Assembly: GCA_945863605.1 (NCBI GenBank)
Contig: CAMAZP010000003.1
Coordinates: forward strand, 62,001 to 126,000
DNA: 64,000 nt
Reading direction: 5' to 3'
Origin: Chitinophaga pinensis
GTDB taxonomy: Bacteria > Bacteroidota > Bacteroidia > Flavobacteriales_D > Crocinitomicaceae
In this document: piece after piece, positions 51,769 through 60,582 of the stretch
Position numbering within the stretch: the stretch's first letter is position 1
How the letters are laid out: the number at the start of each line of letters is the position of its first letter
Notes under the pieces: generated by a model
The model's database searches: none
Seen by the model: only the letters and a program-made list of their open reading frames with translations
What the model was told of the DNA's origin: nothing
Translations under genes and position numbers: made by a program

Positions 51769-54441
51769 ATGATTAATCTGAAATTTAAAGCTTCATATTG
51801 GATTTTTATTCCTTTAATAGTTCTTGTTTATTGGCAAATTGCATTTTGTACCGCAGCATTAAAATGGGATTTATTAGATGTTGTTTTCCCTTTTAGATAC
51901 CATTTTTCAGCCGCTGTAAATGTTGGATATTTCCCTCTTTGGAATCCCTACATTCAAACAGGAGTTCCATTCTATGCTGATTTACAGGCACCAACTTATT
52001 ACCCCGAACTTATTTTCGTTAGTTCGTTTGGAGGATACACCATTTATTGGATGCACTTTTTGATAATTTGCTATTTAATTGTTGGATTTTTAGGCTTGCG
52101 CCAATTGCTACGCTTTTTTCAATTCTCAAATTGGACAGCTTCAATTAGTGCTTTGATTTATATCTGTTCCGGTTATTTCATCGGACATGGACAACATTTT
52201 TTTCTCTTAGTTGGTGCAGCATGGTTGCCTTGTGTAATTTGGGCTTATTTGAATTTCATAGACAATCGCAATAAACAGTCAGCACTAATTTTTATTCTTC
52301 TGACCTTCTTGATGTTAACTGGAGGATATCAAGCTTTAAGTATTTGTCTTTTCTACTTATTAATGTTTTTGTTTTTAGTAAAATCGTACCAACTATTTTC
52401 AAAAAATCGAAAAGCTATACTTCCTTTTTTTACTTGGAATGTAGTGGTTGGACTGATTTTAATTGCGATGTTGAGTCCTTTATTATTGGCAACATTGGAA
52501 GCAAGTACCCAAGTAAGTCGTTTGAAAGAAGGTGTAAGCTGGGAAAAAACAGCCGAATATGGGGAAAGTTTTAAAAGCCTACTTTCGTTTGTTTCTCCTT
52601 TATCAACGACTCGTTCCAATGTTTTTTTTGGTAAAATAGATGCTTCAATGCTCAATCATTTTGTTGGAGTAATCGGTTTATTTTTTGGAATTTATGGTTG
52701 GGATTCAAAAAGATCAAAGCTTGAATGGTTGCTCATCATTTTTGGGTTATTAATTGGCGCAATGTCATTCTCTGACTTACCAATTCGAAAAATATTATTC
52801 GATTATGTCCCGTTGATGAATTTGTTTCTACAAGGTCCATATCTGCGTGTTTTTATGATTTTAGGATTGGTCATTTTTATCGCTGGAGGGATTGAAAAAT
52901 GGAATCTTCAACAAACTATTTCATTCAAAAAACTGCTTCTTCCAATTTCAGTAATTAGCTTTATTTTTTTAGTGATTGCTTTCAATTGGGCATCTTTCGA
53001 TTTTACTCATTTCTTCCGCGATTGGCTCAACTTAAAAGACTGGTTAACAGGATGGAATAAATTCAACTTTCAACAATTACTTGGTTTTCAATTGATTCTT
53101 TCCGCTCTGTTTTTGAGTTTATTGGTGCTCATCTTACTTTGTTCAAGTAAATTCAAACATCCAAAACTTTGGATTTCAGGATTGATTTTTATGGAGTTAT
53201 TTCTAGTAGCTCAGTGGAATCAAACTGCAACGTATGTTGACCGAAATTTTAAACCTTCCTACCTCCAAAGAAATATTTCATTAACCCCAACAGGATTTCC
53301 CATTCCACATTTAGTACCAATTGCCATCAATGACGAACAACACGCTTTTATCATCCCTTTTTGGAGAAATACCTATATTTTTCAAAAAGAAATTTCCTTC
53401 AATGCTTTTTCCTCTTTTGAATTAGATAATTTCAGCTATTTAGATGATGAAGAAGCTAAATTGAAAGATTGGGTTTTGAGAAGTCCGTTGGTGTATTTTA
53501 GTGGTAAAGTGCTACCTCTTTCTAGTTTAAATTCTGAGTTTATAACTTATGATTTAAATGAAAATGCCGTTTTTACAGAGGATAAGGAATTTGCAGAACT
53601 TCAAAAACTCAGCCTTTCAACAGATAAACTTGACAAACTAAAAATAACAGGTTTTTCGCCGAATGAGATAGCAATCAAAACACAAACAAAAAAGCAACAA
53701 TTACTTATTCTTCAACAATCATTTCAAACAGAATGGAGAGCTCATATTGATGGAAAAACTAAGGAAATAATTCGAGTTAATAAGAATTATCAAGCAATTA
53801 TTTTACCGGCAGGGAATCACACTATTTCATTTAAATTTCAGAAAAACAACACTATAATTCTTTACTTTCTATCTCAATTTTTATTTTGGTTTTTTCTGGT
53901 TTATCTCATCTATCTTCAATTAAATGTAAATTTTCAGTCAAAATGGTTTTCAAAAATTCTATTTGCTTTTCCGATTATTTTTATTTCTTTTTGGGCGATT
54001 AAACTTCAAAAAGGAACATTAAATAAACACACTAACAATCAACAAATTATTGCAGATTGGTCGCAAAAAACAATAACTAAAAAAGTGATTTTGCCAGCTA
54101 CTATTTCCTTGACTAAAAACGATGAATTTTACAACTTAGGAAAATGGAAATTGAAAGATTTAGAAAATGCAAATACCCTGAGATTGCAAACTTCTTGTAA
54201 AATGGACAGCATTCAGCCAACACTGATAACTTATCAAATCATCAGAAATGGGGAGCAAGTCAAATGGGAAGCTTTTAAAATCGAAAGACAATTAGAACAA
54301 AATGGTAAATTCAATTCTGTTTTGTTTATGCGGAATTTGTCTGATTTACAAGCTGATGATGAACTAATTTTAGATTGCTGGAACGTTTCTAAATCAACAA
54401 TTCATTTTAAAAATACGTCAATTGAATTTTTGAAAAACTAA
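51769..54441 (+). CDS. Large polytopic membrane protein, YfhO family-like
   Basis: The 890-residue protein has about twelve membrane segments, most in the first 480 residues and three or more near 680-745. The YfhO/GT-C-type hallmark FPFRYHFSAAVNVGYFPLWNP is near residue 42, with an Asp in the first loop (WDLLDVVFP). GT-C-like proteins transfer sugars from lipid carriers to surface polymers; here the donor and acceptor are unknown. The C-terminal half after residue 500 is a soluble periplasmic region. The gene stands alone. Confidence 0.8.
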   Translation: MINLKFKASYWIFIPLIVLVYWQIAFCTAALKWDLLDVVFPFRYHFSAAVNVGYFPLWNPYIQTGVPFYADLQAPTYYPELIFVSSFGGYTIYWMHFLIICYLIVGFLGLRQLLRFFQFSNWTASISALIYICSGYFIGHGQHFFLLVGAAWLPCVIWAYLNFIDNRNKQSALIFILLTFLMLTGGYQALSICLFYLLMFLFLVKSYQLFSKNRKAILPFFTWNVVVGLILIAMLSPLLLATLEASTQVSRLKEGVSWEKTAEYGESFKSLLSFVSPLSTTRSNVFFGKIDASMLNHFVGVIGLFFGIYGWDSKRSKLEWLLIIFGLLIGAMSFSDLPIRKILFDYVPLMNLFLQGPYLRVFMILGLVIFIAGGIEKWNLQQTISFKKLLLPISVISFIFLVIAFNWASFDFTHFFRDWLNLKDWLTGWNKFNFQQLLGFQLILSALFLSLLVLILLCSSKFKHPKLWISGLIFMELFLVAQWNQTATYVDRNFKPSYLQRNISLTPTGFPIPHLVPIAINDEQHAFIIPFWRNTYIFQKEISFNAFSSFELDNFSYLDDEEAKLKDWVLRSPLVYFSGKVLPLSSLNSEFITYDLNENAVFTEDKEFAELQKLSLSTDKLDKLKITGFSPNEIAIKTQTKKQQLLILQQSFQTEWRAHIDGKTKEIIRVNKNYQAIILPAGNHTISFKFQKNNTIILYFLSQFLFWFFLVYLIYLQLNVNFQSKWFSKILFAFPIIFISFWAIKLQKGTLNKHTNNQQIIADWSQKTITKKVILPATISLTKNDEFYNLGKWKLKDLENANTLRLQTSCKMDSIQPTLITYQIIRNGEQVKWEAFKIERQLEQNGKFNSVLFMRNLSDLQADDELILDCWNVSKSTIHFKNTSIEFLKN

Positions 54442-54471
54442 GCGTTAGAACTATAATTTAATAAATTTCAG

Positions 54472-54693
54472 TTAATCTTTCTTAAACTCAAAACCCTGAT
54501 AAAATAGATTTCCATTCGACAATAATTTAATCTTTTCAGTCATTCCTCTACCAAGACCACCACATGAAAGCATGGTTTCATCTAGCGCATCAAATTAAAG
54601 TTTGAATTTTGTATCAGGCGATTTTCCTTCCATTTCAACATAAATTAATCCTTCTTTTTCAGTTAACTCTAAATTCACTTTTTCTAAATTCAT
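54472..54693 (-). pseudogene. Small ORF with one in-frame stop, unknown family
   Basis: Reading from 54693 gives MNLEKVNLELTEKEGLIYVE, then MEGKSPDTKFKL, a TAA at 54597-54595, and then 40 more codons in the same frame (FDALDETMLSCGGLGRGMTE, ending GFEFKKD) to a TAA at 54474-54472. Total 73 codons plus stop with coherent coding on both sides of the stop. One nucleotide change could have made the TAA. No family is recognised; the second half has no good start of its own. Confidence 0.55.
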
Positions 54694-54866
54694 TATCTGT
54701 GTATTAATTTTTAAATAATTCAATTTTTAAGTTTAGATATTTCAATACGTTTTCTCTTTTTGTCAAAGACTAGTTTCACACAAAAACAGATAGTAAGTCA
54801 TCTGAGAGAAACCAGATTATGGTTTCCGTCATTTAATATATTTATGATAAGTACTTTGTTTTTTTA

Positions 54867-54874
54867 TATCTTCG
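54867..54874 (+). promoter_or_regulatory. -7-like element TATCTTCG before the toxin-antitoxin pair
   Basis: TATCTTCG lies 10 nt before the ATG at 54885. There is no -33 TTG at normal spacing. Confidence 0.4.
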
Positions 54875-54884
54875 TGTATAAATA

Positions 54885-55127
54885 ATGAATATGAGAATTA
54901 CTCTTAAAAATTCAACAATAGATAAATATTTTGGATTTCTAACTAGATTAGATAATTCATCGAAAAAACGTTTAATTGTAAAGTTAACAGAGTCTATCGA
55001 GGTAAGAGAGCTAAAGCCTTTTGATCTAAAATCTTTACATGGAGCTTGGGAAGACTCAAGAACTTCAGATGAAATAATTAGTGATATCAGAAATTCCAGA
55101 GTTGAAAAAAAGTCAATCGAATTTTAA
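54885..55127 (+). CDS. Antitoxin-like small protein, partner of the PIN toxin
   Basis: The 80-residue protein overlaps the start of a PIN-domain gene by the TAATG signal, the standard layout of VapB-VapC pairs. The N-terminal part reads MRITLKNSTIDKYFGFLTRL, and the C-terminal tail has WEDSRTSDEIISDIRNSRV, a typical toxin-binding tail with acidic and aromatic residues. The DNA-binding fold is not obvious by eye. A start two codons later (MRITLK) is possible. Confidence 0.75.
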   Translation: MNMRITLKNSTIDKYFGFLTRLDNSSKKRLIVKLTESIEVRELKPFDLKSLHGAWEDSRTSDEIISDIRNSRVEKKSIEF

Positions 55128-55528
55128 TGAAATACTTACTTGATTCAAATATTTGTATTCATTTCTTTAGAGGAAAATTCAATATTATTGAAAAGTTATC
55201 AAAGATTGGCATTGAAAATTGTGCAATTTCAGAAATCACATTGGCTGAGTTAGTTTTTGGTGCAGAAAAAAGTTCAAATCCGAAGAAAAACCATAAAATA
55301 ATCCAACAGTTTATCAGTCAGCTTACCATACTTCCTATCTATGATGCAATTATGACTTTTGGAAAAGAAAAAGCTCGTTTACAAAGTTTAGGAAAACAAA
55401 TAAGTGATTTTGATCTTTTAATAGGTTGTACTTCAATTGAATACAATCTTGTAATGGTGACAGAAAATGTTAATGAATTTGAAAGAATTGCAAAAATTAA
55501 AATTGAAAACTGGGTCATTAGAGACTGA
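55127..55528 (+). CDS. vapC: VapC-family PIN-domain toxin (ribonuclease)
   Basis: The 133-residue protein has all PIN residues: YLLDSNICIHFF (first Asp), EITLAELVFGAE (Glu), ISDFDLLIGCTS (two Asp), and VTENVNEFERI (fourth acidic/Asn position). VapC toxins cleave tRNA or rRNA when free of antitoxin. It starts within the antitoxin stop (TAATG), so translation is coupled. A two-way terminator follows. Confidence 0.9.
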   Translation: MKYLLDSNICIHFFRGKFNIIEKLSKIGIENCAISEITLAELVFGAEKSSNPKKNHKIIQQFISQLTILPIYDAIMTFGKEKARLQSLGKQISDFDLLIGCTSIEYNLVMVTENVNEFERIAKIKIENWVIRD

Positions 55529-55535
55529 GAATAAA

Positions 55536-55562
55536 AGGCCTGTAATTTCTTACAAGCCTCTT
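55536..55562. terminator. Bidirectional terminator between vapC and sppA
   Basis: AGGCCTGTAA (55536-55545) pairs with TTACAAGCCT (55550-55559), one mismatch and a 4-nt loop, with CTTT on the plus side and CTTTTATTC on the minus side. Serves the convergent genes vapC and sppA. Confidence 0.7.
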
Positions 55563-55584
55563 TACTTTCGATTTCATTTAAAAA

Positions 55585-57411
55585 TCAGTCAATCTTCACC
55601 TCAAACGGCATTCTCATTTGAATTCCGCTCATTGCTTCGATTTTTTTCAATTGTTTGTAGTATTCTACTAATTCTGAAGGCATTGAGTTAGCTTTGATTT
55701 TTGTGTCAGATTCTTCGTCATCGCCTGTTTCACTTTCGATCATTTCAAAGATTTCAGTTAATTTATCTTCTTTCTTCAACGGATAATACAAGACTTTAGA
55801 ATCTTTAATTTTTGCCAAATTCGCTGCGTAAGAAATAGCGTCTGTCAAACCGCCTAATTGATCCACTAAACCAATACGAAGTGCGTCTCTACCAGTCCAA
55901 ACACGACCACGCGCTACGAAATTCACTTCTTCTTTAGTCATTTTTCTACCTTTAGAAACACGTGTTAAGAACATATCATAAATCTGATCGACTTCCATTT
56001 GTGTTGCTTCTAATTCCTCTTTAGTCAACTTGCGATTGGTGGAAAGAACGGAATGTTTGTTTGTGCTTATTCTGTCGAAGCTAATTCCCAGCTTGTTTTC
56101 AAACATTTTCCCAGTGTAAGGAATCATTCCAAAAACGCCGATTGAACCTGTAATTGTCGTTGGTTCTGCAAAAATCTTATGCGCTGGAGCTGCAATGTAA
56201 TAACCACCTGAAGCAGCAACGTCACCCATTGAAACGATTACTTTTTTTACTTTGTTAGTTAATTCAACTTCTCTCCAAATTTCCTCACTTGCCAAAGCAC
56301 TTCCTCCAGGACTATTAATTCTGAAAACAACGGTTTTGATGTGTTTCGCATTTCTAACTTTTTTGAACAACTTACAAATTCCTTCCGAAGTAAGTCCTTC
56401 TCCTGAGGTAGAAACATCACCTTCAGCTAAGATTACAGCAATTGAAGGTTTTTCCGCTTTTAATAAAACTTGGTCTTGGTAGAATAATTTTTTAGCGTAT
56501 TTCTCAAAATTTTGAAGTTTCAAATCTTCTTCATTTTCAACCCCAACTTTTTTCATTAAATAAGTAATCATTTCGTCGCGGTATTTCAAACCATCTAATA
56601 ATTTGAATTTAACCCCATCATCAGCACGTTTGATTTTTAATGAATCAGCAAGGTTGTTCAATAATTCAGGATTGATTTTACGGTCCGCAGCGATATCATT
56701 TCGCATATCTTCCCACATTGAAGTAATGTATCTTTCCATTTGAACGCGACTTGAATCACTTATGTCAGTTCTAAAAAACGGTTCTACAGCACTTTTAAAA
56801 TCGTTGTTTGAGCCACGAATGATTTCAACTTCGATATCTAATTTTTCCAATAAACCTTTAAAAAATAGCAATTCACCACCTAAACCTGTAATTTGAAACG
56901 TCGAAGTTGGGAAAGCGTACGATTCTGTTGCTGCTGAACTGATGTAATATTCTTTCTGAGAAATGTACTCACCAGAATTGTAAGCAACTACGAATTTTCC
57001 ACTTTTCTCGAAGTCGTTGATTGCATTTCTGATTTCGCGAGCTGTTGCCATTCCGCAAGAAACGTCACCAATATCAATGAAAATACCTTTGATTTTATCG
57101 TCTTTTTTCGCTTCGCTGATTCCATAAAGAATGTCTGGAAGTCCCATTGCTTCGTTCACATTGAAAGAACTTGGGTCAAATTCAGATTTTCCTTTGTTTA
57201 GTATTTCTCCATCTAATTGCATATGAAGAATTGTTTTGTCTTCAATTGATAATGGCTTTGGACCAAAATCACTGAATGAACCAATTACTCCTCCAAGAAT
57301 TAGAAAGAAGAATATCATTCCAACAATTCCTGCAATAAATACAGCTAAAAAGCTTGGCCAAAATATTTTCCCGAAGGTAATTTTAGGTTCCGTTGGTTTG
57401 TTTTCTGACAT
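55585..57411 (-). CDS. sppA: Signal peptide peptidase SppA, long form
   Basis: The 608-residue protein has an N-terminal membrane segment (about 15-40, FLAVFIAGIVGMIFFFLIL) and two tandem peptidase-fold halves. The catalytic Lys lies in GEYISQKEYYISSAA of the first half, the nucleophile Ser in MGDVAASGGYYIAAPA of the second; NSPGGSALASEEIWREVE lies before. Length matches the 67-kDa type. It degrades cleaved signal peptides in the membrane, with the active site facing the periplasm. It follows the M1 peptidase gene on the same strand with 10 nt between. Confidence 0.95.
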   Translation of the reverse strand: MSENKPTEPKITFGKIFWPSFLAVFIAGIVGMIFFFLILGGVIGSFSDFGPKPLSIEDKTILHMQLDGEILNKGKSEFDPSSFNVNEAMGLPDILYGISEAKKDDKIKGIFIDIGDVSCGMATAREIRNAINDFEKSGKFVVAYNSGEYISQKEYYISSAATESYAFPTSTFQITGLGGELLFFKGLLEKLDIEVEIIRGSNNDFKSAVEPFFRTDISDSSRVQMERYITSMWEDMRNDIAADRKINPELLNNLADSLKIKRADDGVKFKLLDGLKYRDEMITYLMKKVGVENEEDLKLQNFEKYAKKLFYQDQVLLKAEKPSIAVILAEGDVSTSGEGLTSEGICKLFKKVRNAKHIKTVVFRINSPGGSALASEEIWREVELTNKVKKVIVSMGDVAASGGYYIAAPAHKIFAEPTTITGSIGVFGMIPYTGKMFENKLGISFDRISTNKHSVLSTNRKLTKEELEATQMEVDQIYDMFLTRVSKGRKMTKEEVNFVARGRVWTGRDALRIGLVDQLGGLTDAISYAANLAKIKDSKVLYYPLKKEDKLTEIFEMIESETGDDEESDTKIKANSMPSELVEYYKQLKKIEAMSGIQMRMPFEVKID

Positions 57412-57421
57412 AATCGTTTTT

Positions 57422-60421
57422 TTAATTTAATAAGTTGTTCAGGTTTAGTCCTTTATTAACAAGGTTTAATTTTAAAGTAAATTTAATTTTTTGTCCGTAA
57501 TCAGTGAATAAATCACCGAAGTAACTCGATTGGTAAAGCGGGAAGAATACGCCTAACGTATTTCCAAGTTTAACACCAAGTCCAAGGTTTACAACTGTTT
57601 GAGTTGTACCGAATAAGTCTTCAAATGCTCCAAAATCTGCAAAAGCACCGAAGATTCCTGGTTTAAGTGGTAATTGCATATAAACATTTGCCGCTGACAT
57701 CCAAGTTGTTGAACTTCCAATCGCCATATTGATATTGTTAGAGTGGAAGTTTCCGAAGTTATCCATTCTGTTTTGACTCCAAAGTCCAGTTGCTTCAAAA
57801 CGTCCGAAATTGTATTCTTCAACAAACAAATCTTGGTAACCTCTTGCGCCAAAGATAGAAAGTTCAAGGTTTGGATTTCCAATTATGCTTTGAGTTTCAT
57901 ACAAAACATTCGCTGCTCCGAAAACACGCAATTCTATCCAACGTTCCATTTTGTTTTTTAGGTATTTGTATTTATAAGTTGCTGACGCTGAAATTCTACC
58001 AAGTCGATCAAATTTTTGATTTCCTTGAATATAATCGCCACGCAAACTCATATTAAATTGATGGTCTGGTAAGTTAACATTGTAGTTGTAGCGAGCAAAA
58101 GCACCACCTTGAGCTACATCAACACCCATTCCACCACTTTTAAAGTTCTTAGACATTCCTTGAATAAGAATATCGTGAGAAGTTGCTTTTGCTTTTCCTC
58201 TGTTTCCTAGTTTTGCAAACCAGTATGGAGTAATTACTTGTAAGTTTCCGTTATTTGGCATTCCAAATGTTTTTGCTGAAGCACCGAATTTTGAGATTTT
58301 CAAGCCTTTTTTAGGAAGAAATGTGTAACTCAATTCAGCAATTCCTGCAACTTTTGTTCTTCCAAAAGCAAACTGTGGTGCTACTAAAAATTGAAAAGGT
58401 TTAAATGGAATTCCCATATTATGAACCGCTGCACCTAACATAAAACCATCGTATTTATTACCTCCGATTGTTGGTGTCCAGAATAAATTTGTTTTTGACG
58501 CTTCGTTATCACCTATTAAAAATTCCAATTTCAGCGGTTCAATTCTATTGATTATTGATTTTTTTGTCCAAGAATTATTAGTTCTAACTATTTCAGGAAT
58601 ATGTCTTGAATCATCAATCGTAATTCGTGTATAACCTGTTGATTTTAAAACAACTTCGCCTTTTTTAGTTGGCTCTAACCATACAGTTTCTACTAGCGTT
58701 GTATCCTTAAAAGCATTCACTTCTATCGGACCATTTACTTGTCCAACGTTTTTAACTTTAACTGTAGTTGTATTGTTTGATTTATTAGTTTTTACACTTT
58801 TCAATTTATAGTCAACGTGATTGGTAGTTTTAATCAAATCGTCGAACAACCAAGATAAATCTTTACCAGAAGATGCTTCCATTGATTTACGCATATCCTC
58901 AGGTTGTGGATGTTTGAATTTCCACTCTTCGTAATAAGTACGCATCACTTGATTAAATTTTTCTTCTCCCAAATAATCCATTAAATAAAAGAAAACCAAT
59001 CCAGTTTTTTGATACATAATCAAACCATAGTTAATGGGAGTGAATTCCGCCGAATGTGTTTCAATAGGTTGATCAATTCCCAACATCGCAATTGCACGGT
59101 ATGAAACATCGCCCATATCGTGGTGATCTAAATCGTCAAAATGAAATTTCCCATTTAAAACCATGTCGGAGAGTCGTGTATTATTTGGGTATTTTGTTTG
59201 GATATAACGCATTTCATTTAAGGTGTTCATTCCTTCGTCCATCCAGCCGTGTACGCGCTCGTTCGTTCCAAGTATTCCGTAAAACCAGTTGTGACCAACT
59301 TCGTGTACAATTACAACTTCCAACTCTTCTTTTGAACTTGCATTTCCAATTACAGTTACGTTTGGATATTCCATTCCGCCACCTGCACTGATTGTTCCAT
59401 CGACTGCTGTAACTTGGTTGTAAGGATAATCGCCATTCCAAAGGGAATAATAATAAGTTCCATCATTAAGGTATTCAATTGCGTGTTGCCAGTTAATCGT
59501 GTTATGAGGAACAAACATTGCCCAAGAAGTAACTTTTCTTTTTGACTTTGGCAATTCCACTTCGCCTTTCAAAACTGCAAATCGTTTGTCGGCAAACCAC
59601 GCAAAATCGTGAACTTTTGATTGGGTGTATCGAATCGTTTTCCATTCACTTGACGACTCTGGAAATGCCGTTTTTCCACCACGACCTTGTTTGGTCATTA
59701 AGAAATCAGCTATTTTCAATTCAGTAGATTTAGCCAAATTGTTTAAAAATTCAACTTCAGATTGTGTTTGTAAATCACCAGTTGCACCAACCACATAGTT
59801 TTTCGGTAAGGTAATTGAAACATCAAATGAACCAAACTCAGAATAAAATTCTCCTTGATTCAAATAAGGAATAGCATTCCACCCATTTTTGTCGTAAACT
59901 GCTGGTTTTGGGTACCATTGTGTAATTTGGTAAGATTCATCAATGTGACCTAATCGAGAAATTTCACCTGAAGGAATTTTAACTTTAAACGGTGTTGAAA
60001 TACGAACACGTTCTCCACTTTTTAGAGGTGTATTTAAGGTGATGACACAAATATCAATGTGCGTTGGGTCGTATTCCCAGTTTAATTTTTGACCATTTGA
60101 TTTAAAATCTAATGAATCAATTCCTCCTTTATCTTCTTCTTTTCCGAAGCGCAATTGTTTTTCTCCGTCTTTGTATTTCTGTTTAGCAAGAGCCGTATTT
60201 CCATTGCGATAAGCATTTGGCCATAGGTGAACGTAGATTTTATCTAATGTATTTGGTGAATTATTGACGTATTCAAACTCTTCAAAAGCAGATAAAGTAT
60301 GGTTTTTATCGTTCAATTTTACTTGAATCGTGTAATTAACTTCTTGTTGCCAGTAGGTTTGTCCGAATAAATACGTAGAACAAAACAAAGCAAAAAATAG
60401 ATAGATTGTATTTTTCTTCAT
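57422..60421 (-). CDS. M1-family zinc metallopeptidase, large form with C-terminal barrel-like region
   Basis: From the ATG at 60421 the protein has 999 residues and a signal peptide (MKKNTIYLFFALFCSTYLFG). The zinc site is HEVGH at 373-377 with the third ligand E396 (HExxH-x18-E), and the exopeptidase motif GGGMEYPN lies before it. The M1 N-terminal beta-domain precedes and a C-terminal helical domain follows. The last about 330 residues look like beta strands of an outer-membrane barrel (GLKISKFGASAKTFG, MSLRGDYIQGNQKF), which is unusual for aminopeptidases but known in Bacteroidota M1 relatives. It likely digests peptides in the periplasm or at the surface. Confidence 0.88.
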   Translation of the reverse strand: MKKNTIYLFFALFCSTYLFGQTYWQQEVNYTIQVKLNDKNHTLSAFEEFEYVNNSPNTLDKIYVHLWPNAYRNGNTALAKQKYKDGEKQLRFGKEEDKGGIDSLDFKSNGQKLNWEYDPTHIDICVITLNTPLKSGERVRISTPFKVKIPSGEISRLGHIDESYQITQWYPKPAVYDKNGWNAIPYLNQGEFYSEFGSFDVSITLPKNYVVGATGDLQTQSEVEFLNNLAKSTELKIADFLMTKQGRGGKTAFPESSSEWKTIRYTQSKVHDFAWFADKRFAVLKGEVELPKSKRKVTSWAMFVPHNTINWQHAIEYLNDGTYYYSLWNGDYPYNQVTAVDGTISAGGGMEYPNVTVIGNASSKEELEVVIVHEVGHNWFYGILGTNERVHGWMDEGMNTLNEMRYIQTKYPNNTRLSDMVLNGKFHFDDLDHHDMGDVSYRAIAMLGIDQPIETHSAEFTPINYGLIMYQKTGLVFFYLMDYLGEEKFNQVMRTYYEEWKFKHPQPEDMRKSMEASSGKDLSWLFDDLIKTTNHVDYKLKSVKTNKSNNTTTVKVKNVGQVNGPIEVNAFKDTTLVETVWLEPTKKGEVVLKSTGYTRITIDDSRHIPEIVRTNNSWTKKSIINRIEPLKLEFLIGDNEASKTNLFWTPTIGGNKYDGFMLGAAVHNMGIPFKPFQFLVAPQFAFGRTKVAGIAELSYTFLPKKGLKISKFGASAKTFGMPNNGNLQVITPYWFAKLGNRGKAKATSHDILIQGMSKNFKSGGMGVDVAQGGAFARYNYNVNLPDHQFNMSLRGDYIQGNQKFDRLGRISASATYKYKYLKNKMERWIELRVFGAANVLYETQSIIGNPNLELSIFGARGYQDLFVEEYNFGRFEATGLWSQNRMDNFGNFHSNNINMAIGSSTTWMSAANVYMQLPLKPGIFGAFADFGAFEDLFGTTQTVVNLGLGVKLGNTLGVFFPLYQSSYFGDLFTDYGQKIKFTLKLNLVNKGLNLNNLLN

Positions 60422-60529
60422 AATAACTATTTTAACAAATGTAATTTGAAAAAGTGTCAAATTGATAATTATGTGATGGAAATAAATCTCATCGACATTA
60501 ACGATACTAATAAATGATAAATGGAAAAC

Positions 60530-60566
60530 AAAAAAGCTGCTGATTCTGATTGAACCAACAGCTTTT
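60530..60566 (-). terminator. Intrinsic terminator of the MopE-repeat gene
   Basis: On the minus strand AAAAGCTGTTG (60566-60556) pairs with CAGCAGCTTTT (60542-60532), one mismatch, with a 13-nt loop and a T-run. It ends the gene at 60583. Confidence 0.75.
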
Positions 60567-60582
60567 GAATTAAGTTATTTAA

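Larger units (their letters stand above)
54442..54884. other. Intergenic stretch holding a broken small gene
   Basis: The 443-bp gap contains the broken reading frame at 54472-54693 (minus) and, next to the VapBC-like pair, a -7-like element at 54867. The rest is AT-rich with no further gene. Confidence 0.65.

Noticed and set aside
54595-54597. Recoded stop (selenocysteine or pyrrolysine) in the small broken gene
   Set aside because: The codon is TAA, not TGA or TAG, and there is no stem-loop of the needed type.
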